A DNA stretch of 64,000 nt from an uncultured Mollicutes bacterium (GTDB lineage: Bacteria; Bacillota_I; Bacilli_A; RFN20; CAG-288): NCBI GenBank assembly GCA_900539865.1, contig UQDS01000004.1, forward strand, positions 140,534 to 204,533, given 5' to 3'. Position numbers and translations under genes: made by a program. A model generated the notes under the pieces. It saw only the letters and a program-made list of their open reading frames with translations, searched no databases and was not told the origin of the DNA. Below are positions 26,180-35,824 of the stretch, in pieces; position 1 is the stretch's first letter; each line of letters begins with the position of its first letter.

Positions 26180-26210
26180 AAAATCGCCTCACTAGTTGAG
26201 GCGATTTTTT
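26180..26210. terminator. Bidirectional terminator
   Basis: AAAATCGCCTCA pairs with TGAGGCGATTTT around CTAGT, with T-run on the plus side and AT-rich sequence on the minus side. It lies between convergent rluD and the gene at 26223. Confidence 0.88.
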
Positions 26211-26222
26211 ATTGGTCAGAAT

Positions 26223-26594
26223 CTACTTTTCTTCTTTGTCAATAACTTCAATTTTAGTGACATTGTTCAATTGAGGGGGATAGACAAGGGAAATATTTCC
26301 GTCGTAGGTTACTTTCAACTGATCTCCTTCTTTTAAATCATCGATGCTGATTTCTTTTCCTTTGTAGACAACCTTGCCTTCAGGGACCATATCGAAGGTG
26401 TAGAAATAATCTTCGGTACCTGTGTTTTGAACGTTAAGTCCCCAAAAGTCGTTGACGTTGGAGTAGGTTCCCGTAATGATAAAGGTGGAATTTTTTTCAA
26501 TTTCCATTCCTCTCATGTGACCTTCTTCTCTGTCGCGGTATTTTGAGAAGCCGCTGACGAGAGAAAGTGATGCAAATAACAATCCGTTTTTCAT
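26223..26594 (-). CDS. DUF3221/YobA-like small protein
   Basis: A 123-residue protein. A short N-terminal hydrophobic stretch (residues 3-15) may be a weak signal peptide. The rest is beta-rich and OB-fold-like. The C-terminal segment GDQLKVTYDG followed by SLVYPPQLNNVTKIEVI resembles the DUF3221 family of small secreted or membrane-attached proteins of Bacillota. The function is unknown. AAAGGAGG precedes the ATG. It is 40 bases downstream of rnhC on the other side of a terminator-free gap but has its own start signals. Confidence 0.5.
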   Translation of the reverse strand: MKNGLLFASLSLVSGFSKYRDREEGHMRGMEIEKNSTFIITGTYSNVNDFWGLNVQNTGTEDYFYTFDMVPEGKVVYKGKEISIDDLKEGDQLKVTYDGNISLVYPPQLNNVTKIEVIDKEEK

Positions 26595-26634
26595 AGCGAC
26601 CTCCTTTAATATCTTTTATTATAAATGATTTTTC

Positions 26635-27561
26635 TTATTTTTCGTAGTTGCTGAAAAAACGTTTTACATATGGGTCTATTTCGTCTTGTCCATATGTGTT
26701 TTTCAAGCGTCCGTAGACTTTATCGACAAGAGCGCTCGCCCCTTTGGGAATGGTGATGTGGAAGATTTCTTCCATATGTTTCCATTCTTTTAAGAACGCG
26801 TAACGCGATATGACAGAACTCACAGCTACACTAGGATAATAACTTTCACCTCTTGTTCGGAAAACTAAGGGGTTTGTAACTATTTCTTCGGCAACTAATT
26901 TGCGGTAATCGTTTTCCGGTGTGAATTGATCGACATAGATGATTGTGTCAGCGCTGATTTCATATTTCTCCATCAGTGCTTTTTGTGCTAAATTGTGACA
27001 TTTTGCCATAGCTTTGTGAATGTTGAATCCTCGCGCTTGAAGGCGTGAGAGTTTATCAGGAGATACCATGACAGTGTAATTTGCAATGCGTCGCTTTAAT
27101 ATTGGTCCGATATCCAAAATATAATCGTCATTCATCTTTTTTGAATCGTTGACTTTATATTTTTCTAAAAAGGCGATATCTTTTTCTGTGACATAGCTTG
27201 CTGTGACAATCAAAGGTCCGAAAAAATCACCGACTCCGACTTCATCGCTGCCGATTTGTCTTCCTAAATCTTCCCAGCACTTGATATAATTTGTATCTTT
27301 TTTTTCTGCGTTATCATCGATTTTTGTAACGGTATAGTCATGAGAAAATTGAGAGATTTCATCGCGGACCTGTGTTTCCGGTCCCGAAAAGACAATCGTA
27401 TAAATTGATTGTTTATTTTTATATGCGTGAATCGTGACACCGTGAGAGCGTGTGAGGAAGTATTCGTAGGGTTTTCTTTCTTCCTTGATCTCTTGGGCGC
27501 TGTAGAAATCTTTGATTTCTTCCGCCTTAGCTTGATCTGTTTTGAATTTTGCGTAAATCAT
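26635..27561 (-). CDS. rnhC: Ribonuclease HIII
   Basis: A 308-residue protein. An N-terminal TBP-like substrate-binding domain (about residues 1-90) is followed by the RNase H2/H3 catalytic domain with GSDEVGVGDFFGPL, where Asp and Glu bind the metal, and YVDQFTPEN holding a third acidic residue. It cleaves RNA in RNA-DNA hybrids and, like all RNase HIII, favours Bacillota. It is divergent from mutS2, as in many Bacilli. An extended -10 box ends 9 bases before the ATG and there is no ribosome binding site. Confidence 0.92.
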   Translation of the reverse strand: MIYAKFKTDQAKAEEIKDFYSAQEIKEERKPYEYFLTRSHGVTIHAYKNKQSIYTIVFSGPETQVRDEISQFSHDYTVTKIDDNAEKKDTNYIKCWEDLGRQIGSDEVGVGDFFGPLIVTASYVTEKDIAFLEKYKVNDSKKMNDDYILDIGPILKRRIANYTVMVSPDKLSRLQARGFNIHKAMAKCHNLAQKALMEKYEISADTIIYVDQFTPENDYRKLVAEEIVTNPLVFRTRGESYYPSVAVSSVISRYAFLKEWKHMEEIFHITIPKGASALVDKVYGRLKNTYGQDEIDPYVKRFFSNYEK

Positions 27562-27570
27562 TGTGTTTTT

Positions 27571-27579
27571 AGTATACCA
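27571..27579 (-). promoter_or_regulatory. Extended -10 promoter of rnhC, near-leaderless
   Basis: Minus strand TGG-TATACT ends 9 bases before the ATG at 27561. The transcript would have at most about 3 leader bases. Confidence 0.45.
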
Positions 27580-27589
27580 TCATTCGCGG

Positions 27590-27595
27590 TATAAT
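27590..27595 (+). promoter_or_regulatory. -10 box of mutS2
   Basis: TATAAT lies 30 bases before the mutS2 ATG. It is interleaved with the divergent rnhC promoter, so the two may compete. Confidence 0.5.
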
Positions 27596-27625
27596 AATAT
27601 TGTTTAAGGTAGAAAACGTCACAAT

Positions 27626-29974
27626 ATGTCTGAAAATTATTTAGCGAACGAAGTGAATCTCGTCATTCACCATCTGAAGTCTTACTTCGCCTTAGAAGGG
27701 CTGAAGAACAATTTTGATATCGATCATTTTTTGGCAAAAAATGAATTAGATCTTGAGTTATCCCATCAGTATTTAGAGGAATTCTCACGCTATCTATCCA
27801 AAGGAAATCAAATCAATATACCATCTCTTTTGGATTTAGAGCCGGTCTTTGTCGCTCTTGAAAAACAATCCGTTTTATCAAGCCAAGAGTTATCAAGCAT
27901 TGCCGATTTATTGACAAGCAGTCAATATCTTTATGATTTATTCTATGATAAAAAAGAATTTTATCACCTCAACGATGACGCTTTGGATCTCAACCCAGTC
28001 ATTGGTTTAAAGAGAGATTTGATCGCTTGTATCGAACCTGATTTTTCGATTGCGGATTCCGCTAGTGCGAAATTGAAAGATGTCCGCAACAAGATTAGGA
28101 CCATTCAACGATCTTTGACAAATATCATGTCATCCTATAAGAACAGGTATTCACAATACCTCTCTAGTGATTTGATCACGTTCAAAGGCGGAGAAGAAGC
28201 TCTTCCTGTCAAAACCAATTTTAAAGGATATGTTAAGGGAACTGTCGTCTCTTATTCTGCTACTGGTGAAACGTGCTATATGGTCCCTTATGAAGTGATT
28301 GATCTCAGAAACAATCTTTCTTCTTTGCTTCAGGAGGAAGCAGGGGAAGAGATGAAGGTTTTAACAGATCTATCACAAAAGTGTGCAAAACAAATTAAGT
28401 ATCTCAAGAGAGATTATGAGATCATTTACAATTTTGATCGCTATTTAGGTTGTGTCCATTTCGGCAATTCTTACGATGGTGTCATTGCGGAAGTCTCGCA
28501 AAAGGAATTGAAGTTAGAACAATTTTTCCACCCGTTATTAAAAGCAGAAAAAGTCATAACCAATTCTCTTGAGTTGGGTGGGAAAGAACCTTTGACTTTG
28601 TTGATTACAGGACCAAACGCAGGCGGTAAGTCTATCTTGATTAAAGCGGTTGCTTTGGCAGTCATGATGGATAAATTAGGAATGATGGTACCCTGTCATA
28701 AAGAAGCGAAGATTCCTTATATTGATTTTGTATATTTTTTAGGTGGCGACAATCAGTCGGTGATGGATAATTTGTCAACCTTCTCATCCCATCTTTTAGA
28801 GATTAAAAAAATCACTGAAAGAGCCAGTGAAAAGTCACTTGTCATCATCGATGAAGTCGGTGAAGGAACTTCTCCCAAAGATGGAGAAGCAATCGGTGTT
28901 GCCATCATGAAATACTTTGAAAAACTGGGCTGTCTCACCTTACTTACTTCCCATTTTGACGGTATGAAAATTTATGCAGCTAACGATGAAAAAGCCCTGA
29001 CGGGAGCGATGGAATTCAACAATGGATCGTTAAAGCCAACCTATCGACTTCTTTTACATACCACAGGAAAGTCCTATGGTATTCTTTTGGCGCGACAAAT
29101 GGGTTTAAATGAATCGATTGTTCAAGACGCGCTTGCTTTTGAAAAGGAAAGAAGCAATCAAGATACGGATGCGCTGATGGAAAAGTTGACAGAACAAGTC
29201 TCAATCAACGAGAAAAAAGCACGTGAATTAGATAATAAAATGAAAGACTTGGAACGCATGATGGAGAAGCGACAAAAAGCAATTGATGCGTTGAATGAAG
29301 AGAAAAATTCCATCAAGATGAAGGCAAATGCCAAAATTGAACGCTTGGTTGAAATGCGTATTCAAGAGATCAATAAAGTTTGGCAACAAAAAGAAGGAAA
29401 TTCGGATGTTACCTATTCTCAAGTCTCGCAGGCAAAAGGGGAACTAAAGAAAATTGCAGAAGAAAGTTCTCCTTCGTTACAAATATTTGAAAAGCCGAAT
29501 GAGATTAAAGATTTAAAAATCGGTGAATTTGTTGAAGATGAAGACGGACGCAAAGGAAAAGTTCTTGAGATCAAGAAAAAAGAAGTGCTTTTGGATATGG
29601 ACGGATTGCGCATTCGCCGTAAAATTGCCGGTTTAGTACGTGCGAAACTCACAGTGAATGATGTCAAAGTTAAAAAAGAAAAGAAATACACATCGATCGA
29701 TGCAGCGATTTTAAACCTCGGCGATCCGCAAGGAATGGAGTGCAATATCATTGGTCTCCATGTGGATGAAGCGATGCGAAAAGTGGTTTCTTTCTTAGAT
29801 TCTGCTCGTTTGAGAAAATACACGAGTGTTAGAATCATCCATGGCGCCGGCACTTTTGCGTTAAAAAATGCCGTTTGGAAATATCTTGCAAACCACAAAG
29901 AATTTGTCAAAGATTATCGCTTGGGCGGTGAAGGAGAAGGTGGTTTAGGAGCCACGGTAGTACACTTAAGATGA
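27626..29974 (+). CDS. mutS2: Endonuclease MutS2
   Basis: A 782-residue MutS2. The ATPase domain has Walker A TGPNAGGKS near residue 330, Walker B VIIDEVGEGTSP near 408 and LLTSHFD near 440. A long charged helical region (about 515-605) follows. A C-terminal Smr nuclease domain (about 705-782) carries LHVDEA and HGAGTFALKNAVWKYL. MutS2 binds branched DNA and collided ribosomes; it suppresses recombination and splits stalled ribosomes. The last base pairs overlap uvrC (ATGA). The ribosome binding site is weak (AAGGT 15 bases upstream). Confidence 0.94.
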   Translation: MSENYLANEVNLVIHHLKSYFALEGLKNNFDIDHFLAKNELDLELSHQYLEEFSRYLSKGNQINIPSLLDLEPVFVALEKQSVLSSQELSSIADLLTSSQYLYDLFYDKKEFYHLNDDALDLNPVIGLKRDLIACIEPDFSIADSASAKLKDVRNKIRTIQRSLTNIMSSYKNRYSQYLSSDLITFKGGEEALPVKTNFKGYVKGTVVSYSATGETCYMVPYEVIDLRNNLSSLLQEEAGEEMKVLTDLSQKCAKQIKYLKRDYEIIYNFDRYLGCVHFGNSYDGVIAEVSQKELKLEQFFHPLLKAEKVITNSLELGGKEPLTLLITGPNAGGKSILIKAVALAVMMDKLGMMVPCHKEAKIPYIDFVYFLGGDNQSVMDNLSTFSSHLLEIKKITERASEKSLVIIDEVGEGTSPKDGEAIGVAIMKYFEKLGCLTLLTSHFDGMKIYAANDEKALTGAMEFNNGSLKPTYRLLLHTTGKSYGILLARQMGLNESIVQDALAFEKERSNQDTDALMEKLTEQVSINEKKARELDNKMKDLERMMEKRQKAIDALNEEKNSIKMKANAKIERLVEMRIQEINKVWQQKEGNSDVTYSQVSQAKGELKKIAEESSPSLQIFEKPNEIKDLKIGEFVEDEDGRKGKVLEIKKKEVLLDMDGLRIRRKIAGLVRAKLTVNDVKVKKEKKYTSIDAAILNLGDPQGMECNIIGLHVDEAMRKVVSFLDSARLRKYTSVRIIHGAGTFALKNAVWKYLANHKEFVKDYRLGGEGEGGLGATVVHLR

Positions 29975-31803
29975 GTTATTTAGATTACCCGCTTCTTGTT
30001 CAAAAAATATCATTGCTTCCCGATCGTCCTGGGTCTTATCAGATGAAGGATGCAAATGGCACTGTTATCTATGTCGGAAAAGCAAAATCGCTTGTCAAAA
30101 GAGTCAAGCAGTATTTCACGCGTCCGCAAGTTGGAAAAGTCAATAGAATGGTGCAAGAGATTCGCGACTTTGATATCATCGAAACAAGCTCGGAAAAAGA
30201 AGCTCTTCTTTTAGAAATCTCCCTGATTCATAAATATTATCCGAAATACAATATCATGTTGATGGATGATAGAACTTATCCTTATATCGCTTTAAAAAAG
30301 AGCGGGGATCCTTACTTGAAAATAACAAGATCAGATAAAGAAAAGGGTTATTATTATTTTGGTCCTTTTACGAATTCAAGTGACGCTTATAAAATGATTG
30401 ATCTTTTAAATAAGATTTATCCGCTTAGAAAATGTAAAAACATCCCTACGCGTCCTTGTTTATATTATCATTTAGGACAGTGTTTAGCCCCTTGTATTCA
30501 CGATGTAGAAGAAAAAGATTATCAGGAGATCAGTGCAGATATTTATCGCTTTTTAAACGGAGACACAAAGCCGGTAGTCAATGACTTAAAAGAAAAAATG
30601 AAAAAAGCGGCTTCTGATTTAGAATTTGAAAAAGCTCAAGAATATAAAAAGATCATTGAAACAATAGAACATATTACTTCCTCACAAAAAATCATCTTCG
30701 CCGATCATGTCAGTCGGGACATTATTGGGTATTCGATCCGCGAAGGATATATATGTGTCGTCTTTCTTTTGTTTAGAAAAGGTGTTTTGCTTGGAAAAAA
30801 TGTTTATATAGAAGAATTAGAAGATAATATTAATGATGTATTAGAGAATATTATTGTTCAATTTTACCAGCGTCACACCAGCCATCCTACCGAACTGATT
30901 GTCCCAAATCACGCAATCGTCGAGGTTTTAAAAGAGTCTTTGGGATTTCAAGTGGCTGCTCCGACGAGAGGGAAACGCCGCGATTTGATCAGCCTTGCTT
31001 TGGAAAACAGCAAGCAGATGCTCGATCAACATTTTCAAACTGCGAGATTAAACGACGATGTTTTAAAATTGTTAGAGGAGTTACAGGAAAAACTCGGATT
31101 GAAAAAAACACCATTAGACATTGAACTTTACGACAACTCACACATCCAAGGATATGATCCAGTGGGTGCGATGGTCAAATATATCAACGGGCAAAAAGTG
31201 CCTTCTTTATATCGTAAATTTAAAATCACGCAACCGAATCCACAAGATGATTTAGCTTCCATGGAAGAGGTGTTGACCCGTCGATTTAGGAGGTTGAAAG
31301 AAGAGAATCAAAAACTTCCGGACCTCATCATTTTAGATGGTGGAATTACTCAGTGTCAGGTGGGATTACATGTGAAAGAACAAGAGGGAATATCGATTCC
31401 GCTTGCCGGTTTACAAAAGAATGAGAAGCATGAAACTGACTCCTTGCTCAATGCGGATACCGGCGAAATTATTCCTCTTGAGAGAAACACGCCCTTATTC
31501 TTTTTATTGATGCGTATGCAAGATGAAATTCATCGTTTTGCTATCACCTACCATCGTGGAAAAAGAGAAAAAGCAAATTATCGAACGATATATGATGACA
31601 TAAAGAACGTCGGCGATAAAAGAAAGAAAAAGTTGTTAGACTTGTATCCGACATTGGAATCCTTGCAAGGAGTGTTGAAAGAAGAACTGATGCAAATCGT
31701 TCCAGAAGAAGCTGCTTGTGCAATCATAGAAAAACGTGATGCCTATTTGAATGAGATGAATCAAATCAAAAGGGAACACACAAAGAGAGGAAATACAAAA
31801 TGA
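29971..31803 (+). CDS. uvrC: Excinuclease ABC subunit C
   Basis: A 610-residue UvrC. The N-terminal GIY-YIG nuclease domain starts GSYQMKDANGTVIYVGKAK near residue 20. A UVR motif (DLEFEKAQEYKKIIE) lies near 215 and the RNase H-like UvrC domain with DNSHIQGYDPVGAMV near 390. A C-terminal helix-hairpin-helix follows. It makes both incisions around UvrB-bound DNA damage. It overlaps mutS2 by 4 bases and the membrane gene downstream by 4 bases, so DNA-repair functions are co-translated here. Confidence 0.95.
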   Translation: MSYLDYPLLVQKISLLPDRPGSYQMKDANGTVIYVGKAKSLVKRVKQYFTRPQVGKVNRMVQEIRDFDIIETSSEKEALLLEISLIHKYYPKYNIMLMDDRTYPYIALKKSGDPYLKITRSDKEKGYYYFGPFTNSSDAYKMIDLLNKIYPLRKCKNIPTRPCLYYHLGQCLAPCIHDVEEKDYQEISADIYRFLNGDTKPVVNDLKEKMKKAASDLEFEKAQEYKKIIETIEHITSSQKIIFADHVSRDIIGYSIREGYICVVFLLFRKGVLLGKNVYIEELEDNINDVLENIIVQFYQRHTSHPTELIVPNHAIVEVLKESLGFQVAAPTRGKRRDLISLALENSKQMLDQHFQTARLNDDVLKLLEELQEKLGLKKTPLDIELYDNSHIQGYDPVGAMVKYINGQKVPSLYRKFKITQPNPQDDLASMEEVLTRRFRRLKEENQKLPDLIILDGGITQCQVGLHVKEQEGISIPLAGLQKNEKHETDSLLNADTGEIIPLERNTPLFFLLMRMQDEIHRFAITYHRGKREKANYRTIYDDIKNVGDKRKKKLLDLYPTLESLQGVLKEELMQIVPEEAACAIIEKRDAYLNEMNQIKREHTKRGNTK

Positions 31804-32339
31804 TGAAAAAATTGACATTTATCCACTATCTTCCTGGCGTAGTTTGCATTTTGTGCGCCTTAGCTGTTTTTGGTCTTATGGCAATACCTTCTTCTCAATA
31901 TGAATTACTTTCTTTAATGGCAAAGTTAAATGAGATGACTACCGACACACAACAATTGATCAATCTTCGTGTTGCGGTGCCGGGGTTGATGGTCATTTTC
32001 AATCTTTTGTGGCTTGCAGCACTCATCCTATTGTCGGTGATTACCCTCTTTGCATCGGATATCTATACTATGAAACAGTTTCACAACTTTATTTTCCCTT
32101 TACCTTTGTTGATCCTTGTTAACTCAATTATCTATTTTGCTGTGGGATATGGCGTTGCAATTGAAAAGACGATGATTGTATCTTCCTTTAATATCATTTA
32201 TTTAATCGCTGTTCTTCTTTTTACCATCGCATATTATTCTCTTTGGTATCGCTTTATCCGCACACCATTTCTTGAGTTGAAAAAGGATGTCATGGAAGGA
32301 AGAATCGTTGTTCCTGATGAGGATGAAAACGAGGAATAA
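31800..32339 (+). CDS. Four-helix membrane protein, unknown function
   Basis: A 179-residue protein with four predicted membrane helices (about residues 10-30, 58-82, 97-120 and 128-150) and an acidic C-terminal tail (PDEDENEE). No family is recognised. It is the last gene of the mutS2-uvrC operon, starting inside the uvrC stop (ATGATG; either ATG could serve), with AGAGG about 9 bases upstream. Confidence 0.65.
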   Translation: MMKKLTFIHYLPGVVCILCALAVFGLMAIPSSQYELLSLMAKLNEMTTDTQQLINLRVAVPGLMVIFNLLWLAALILLSVITLFASDIYTMKQFHNFIFPLPLLILVNSIIYFAVGYGVAIEKTMIVSSFNIIYLIAVLLFTIAYYSLWYRFIRTPFLELKKDVMEGRIVVPDEDENEE

Positions 32340-32398
32340 AACGATAAAGAGAAATATTTTATTTGCAAAAGCATGCGAAAAATGATGAAAAAAGTATT

Positions 32399-32420
32399 GT
32401 TTTTGCACACGCGCAAAAAC
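32399..32420. repeat. Short inverted repeat
   Basis: GTTTTTGC and GCAAAAAC flank ACACGC. It may be a weak terminator for the mutS2 operon; it lies just upstream of the tRNA-Pro promoter. Confidence 0.4.
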
Positions 32421-32423
32421 TTC

Positions 32424-32452
32424 TTGAAAAAGACTTTTATAAAGCGTATAAT
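32424..32452 (+). promoter_or_regulatory. tRNA-Pro promoter
   Basis: TTGAAA, 17-base spacer, TATAAT, about 25 bases upstream of the tRNA 5' end. Confidence 0.75.
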
Positions 32453-32476
32453 TGTATAGCCTACGAGGTAGGTGTT

Positions 32477-32553
32477 CGGGACATAGCGCAGCTTGGTAGC
32501 GCACTTCCTTGGGGTGGAAGGGGTCATGAGTTCAAATCTCATTGTTCCGACCA
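32477..32553 (+). tRNA. tRNA-Pro (anticodon UGG)
   Basis: A 77-base tRNA with encoded CCA. Acceptor arms CGGGACA and TGTTCCG pair with one G-T. The anticodon stem CTTCC/GGAAG encloses TTGGGGT, giving TGG. The T arm is ATGAGTTCAAATCTCAT. It reads proline codons, probably all four by wobble. Confidence 0.95.
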
Positions 32554-32564
32554 TTTAATAAAAG

Positions 32565-32612
32565 ATTCCCCTGTTTGACCACATTGGTGAAACAGGGGAT
32601 TTTTTTGTGAAA
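32565..32612. terminator. Bidirectional terminator after tRNA-Pro
   Basis: ATTCCCCTGTTT pairs with AAACAGGGGAT, followed by T7 on the plus side. On the minus side it follows the kinase gene at 32630 and has an AT-rich tail. Confidence 0.88.
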
Positions 32613-32629
32613 AAAAGAAAATCGGCAAC

Positions 32630-33526
32630 TTATTTTACTTCGTAATTGCGAAGCGCTTCTTTGATGAGAGGGGTACAAGGAGAAAGAGATTTTAAGGTGA
32701 TAGAGGAAATTTCTTTTGCAAAGAGGCACGCTCTTTTTAAATCACAATCTCTTCTTAAGCTATAGAGAATACCGGCGCAGAAAGCATCACCACATCCTGT
32801 CGTGGAGATCACATCATTTTCTTTTAAAACAGGAATTGAGAATATGTTTCCATCTTGCATTGCGACGATATCGTGGAAACCATTGGTGATACAGGCGTTT
32901 TTTAAACCGCAGGAAAGCATTCCTTTGCAAAGCTCTATTGCGGTAGCTTCTTTCTTGTTCATAAGATATTGTGCTTCTAACAAGTTGCACTTCAATAAAT
33001 AAATTTTATTTAAATGATTTTTAAATCGAATAATTTTACTTGTGCTGACTCCTTCGACAATGATCTTTTTATTTGTGCTTTTCAAAATGTAATCAATACA
33101 AGATTCAGAAAGGTTTGCATCCAAGAAGATCAAATCGTGATTTTCAAGAAGTGAAGCAAAAGGATACAAAGCTTCTTTTTTCATTTTGTCCATGATTTTA
33201 TTTTGGCAGATTGCAACTTGCATCTCACCGTTATCATTATCGATGGAAAGATAGGTTCCTGTTTGCTCTTTGCTTTCGATATATTTTGTCGATATGTTTA
33301 AACTTTTTAAATTCTCTTGAATTTTTTTACCATTGATGTCATTTCCCACGGATGTTAAAAAAGTGAACGTATCCTCCAGATAAGACAAGTCTTCCGCTAT
33401 ATTGCGGGAGACACCTCCAAAGGAATAAGAAATATCACCGATATTTGAATCTTGAAAAATGATTTTTTTATTCGCTTTGGCCTTAATATCAATATTAGAG
33501 CCACCAATCAATAATAAACTATCCAT
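32630..33526 (-). CDS. PfkB-family carbohydrate/nucleoside kinase, pseudouridine kinase-like
   Basis: A 298-residue ribokinase-fold kinase. The N-terminal motif GGSNIDIKA and the early SFGGVSRNIAEDL are those of the PsuK/YeiC branch. The catalytic motif is STTGCGDAFCAGILYS near residue 250. It probably phosphorylates pseudouridine, but no pseudouridine-5'-phosphate glycosidase gene is in the window, so the substrate is an inference and another nucleoside or sugar is possible. AAAGGAG precedes the ATG. Confidence 0.75.
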   Translation of the reverse strand: MDSLLLIGGSNIDIKAKANKKIIFQDSNIGDISYSFGGVSRNIAEDLSYLEDTFTFLTSVGNDINGKKIQENLKSLNISTKYIESKEQTGTYLSIDNDNGEMQVAICQNKIMDKMKKEALYPFASLLENHDLIFLDANLSESCIDYILKSTNKKIIVEGVSTSKIIRFKNHLNKIYLLKCNLLEAQYLMNKKEATAIELCKGMLSCGLKNACITNGFHDIVAMQDGNIFSIPVLKENDVISTTGCGDAFCAGILYSLRRDCDLKRACLFAKEISSITLKSLSPCTPLIKEALRNYEVK

Positions 33527-33600
33527 ATTTACTCCTTTAACATCAAATTCTAGAATGATAAAAATCGCATGTGGAGATCACTCCCACATGCGATATAAGG

Positions 33601-34455
33601 TTAAAATTCAGGATATAAGCCTTCTTTGATGTAATTGTTAAGACTTTCTTGTACGGCAGGAAGATCTTCTTTATAAGTGATACCGAACCATTTGTCGGTG
33701 TTATGGTAAACTTTTACGCTTGCCTGTTTATCTTTCAAGGCGTCAAATATCACCATTTGAATAAAGAGCTCATCTTTCATCAAATCCGCATTCTTTAAGA
33801 ACGCGTCATATGCTTTTTCTAAGTGTTCGAAGATATCGGGAGTTAAACCCCAGAGATTCATCGAAACCGGTGTGTTATAGGCGAGAGTAATATCTTTTCC
33901 CTCTTCTTGATAGACGAAATGAGAATTGATGCCGCACGCCTCGTGAATGTGAGTAAGATAACCGTCTTTGATTTCGCAAACACCGCGGTTGACCGTTCCG
34001 TTTTCCGAAATTGTTTTATCTAATTGATAGGCGACCATGCAATATTCACCCTTTTTGGCATCGGTTAAATGTTTTTGAATTTCAACAAAACCGTTGGGGC
34101 CATAGTAATCATCTGCATTGATGATAGCAAAAGGTGTTTTGACTACATCTTTACAACAGAGAATCGCCTGACCAGTTCCAAATGGTTTCTTTCTTCCTTC
34201 CGGAAGTGCAGAAAGATCTTGTAATACATATTCGACATCAATATGTTGCGCAATGCGATTGCCAACCAATTCTTTAAAATCTTTTTCAATTTCCTTGCGA
34301 ATGATAAAGACGACTTTCGAAAAGCCTGCTTTTTTCGCATCATAGACAGAGAAATCTAAAATGCCTTTTCCGTCTTTCGTAATTGGTGCAGCTTGCTTTA
34401 AGCCACCAAAGCGGCTACCCATACCGGCAGCCATGACAACGAGTGTAGTTTCCAT
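33601..34455 (-). CDS. Nucleotidyltransferase (sugar-1-phosphate NTP transferase fold)
   Basis: A 284-residue NTP_transferase-family enzyme. The nucleotide-binding start VMAAGMGSRFGGLKQ is at residues 7-21 and INADDYYG, with the metal-binding aspartates, is near 113. It should join a sugar 1-phosphate (or similar) to a nucleotide. The fold and the neighbouring galE suggest a role in making nucleotide sugars for the cell surface, but the substrate is not certain and the protein is not a standard GalU. CGGAG lies within a GAGTTTAACTC palindrome just before the ATG. Confidence 0.75.
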   Translation of the reverse strand: METTLVVMAAGMGSRFGGLKQAAPITKDGKGILDFSVYDAKKAGFSKVVFIIRKEIEKDFKELVGNRIAQHIDVEYVLQDLSALPEGRKKPFGTGQAILCCKDVVKTPFAIINADDYYGPNGFVEIQKHLTDAKKGEYCMVAYQLDKTISENGTVNRGVCEIKDGYLTHIHEACGINSHFVYQEEGKDITLAYNTPVSMNLWGLTPDIFEHLEKAYDAFLKNADLMKDELFIQMVIFDALKDKQASVKVYHNTDKWFGITYKEDLPAVQESLNNYIKEGLYPEF

Positions 34456-34565
34456 GAGTTAAACTCCGTTCAATAAAAATATTATATAACGTTTTTTAAC
34501 GATTTCAAAATGTGCAAAAAGAGATGAAAAGAAGGTCACTTGTTTCTATTTTTATTTTCTACCAG

Positions 34566-34590
34566 TAAAAAAGCCACCGCTAGGGTGGCT
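34566..34590 (-). terminator. Rho-independent terminator of galE
   Basis: On the minus strand AGCCACC pairs with GGTGGCT over CTAGC and runs into T6. Confidence 0.88.
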
Positions 34591-34598
34591 CTTACGTT

Positions 34599-35609
34599 TT
34601 ATTTTAAATAACCTTGGGGATTGTGGCTTTGCCAGTTCCAAGTGTCACGACACATATCTTCTAAGTTATATTTTGCCTTCCAATGAAGCTCTTCTAAAGC
34701 TAAATCTGCACAGGCATAGCAGCTGGCGACATCGCCTGCTCTTCTTCCTTCCACTACATAAGGAAGTTCTTTTCCGCACGCTTTTTCAAAAGCGTGAATC
34801 ATATCAAAGACAGAATAGCCAACACCAGTACCTAAGTTGTAAATATGAACACCGGCTTCGGTGCAGTACTTTAAAGCGGCAGTGTGACCCAATGCCAAAT
34901 CGACAACGTGGATGTAATCTCTAACACCGGTGCCATCGGGAGTGGGATAATCGTTTCCATAGACGTGAATCTTTTCTAATTTTCCGGAAGCGACTTGTGC
35001 AACATAAGGCATGAGATTGTTAGGAATGCCTTTAGGATCTTCACCAATCAAACCGCTGGGGTGAGCACCGACAGGGTTGAAATAGCGTAAAAGGATGATG
35101 TTCCAGGAAGGATCAGAAACATATAAATCTTGGAGGATGTGTTCGATGAAGAGTTTAGTGGCGCCATAAGGATTGGTGACACCGAGTTTACAGGTTTCAT
35201 CCAAAGGTAACTTTTCAGGTACACCATAGACTGTTGCAGAAGAAGAGAAGATAAATGTTCTGCAATCAAATTCTTTCATGACCTCTAATAAAGCCAAGGT
35301 ACCATAGATATTGTTATCATAATATTCAAGCGGGATTCTTACGCTTTCGCCAACTGCTTTTAAGCCAGCAAAATGAATGACGGCATCGATTTTATTCTCT
35401 TGGAAAATTCGACGGTCACCTTCTTTATCTCTCATGTCAATCTGATAAAACTTGACCGGTTTTCCAGTGATCTGTTCCACTCTTTCTAAAGCAGTAGGAC
35501 AGGAGTTATAGAGATTGTCCATAACGACTACGTCATAGCCCTGGTTTTGTAATTCGACGACTGTATGTGTGCCGATATAACCAGCACCACCTGTTACTAA
35601 AATTGTCAT
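34599..35609 (-). CDS. galE: UDP-glucose 4-epimerase
   Basis: A 336-residue short-chain dehydrogenase of the extended type. The NAD motif GGAGYIG is at residues 7-13, the catalytic serine in SSATVYG near 122-125, and YxxxK (YGATK) near 148. It interconverts UDP-glucose and UDP-galactose. The start at 35609 gives the standard MTILVTGG N-terminus with TAAGGAAT directly upstream; the longer frame would add nine unusual residues. It is followed by a terminator and lies upstream of the nucleotidyltransferase on the same strand. Confidence 0.93.
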   Translation of the reverse strand: MTILVTGGAGYIGTHTVVELQNQGYDVVVMDNLYNSCPTALERVEQITGKPVKFYQIDMRDKEGDRRIFQENKIDAVIHFAGLKAVGESVRIPLEYYDNNIYGTLALLEVMKEFDCRTFIFSSSATVYGVPEKLPLDETCKLGVTNPYGATKLFIEHILQDLYVSDPSWNIILLRYFNPVGAHPSGLIGEDPKGIPNNLMPYVAQVASGKLEKIHVYGNDYPTPDGTGVRDYIHVVDLALGHTAALKYCTEAGVHIYNLGTGVGYSVFDMIHAFEKACGKELPYVVEGRRAGDVASCYACADLALEELHWKAKYNLEDMCRDTWNWQSHNPQGYLK

Positions 35610-35752
35610 ATTCCTTAGAGCCTCCATTTTCAACACTATTTTAAAGCATTTTTTTATATTATGAAATATATAAAAAATACTATATCATGTGTTTTTCTCT
35701 AAACTTAATGAAAAATTGTAAAACAAAAATATGTTGTATGCCTCTTTTATCG

Positions 35753-35782
35753 TTGTAAGAAATTTAATTAATGGGTATAATA
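35753..35782 (+). promoter_or_regulatory. Promoter of the DUF2804 gene
   Basis: TTGTAA, 18-base spacer, TATAAT, about 43 bases before the GTG start at 35825. Confidence 0.6.
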
Positions 35783-35824
35783 AATATATATGTAGAAAAA
35801 ATATAGCAAAAGGGAGGAACATAC

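Noticed and set aside
29419..29910. 163-codon minus-strand frame antisense to mutS2
   Set aside because: It lies wholly within the conserved MutS2 Smr region and has no start signal or recognisable protein pattern.
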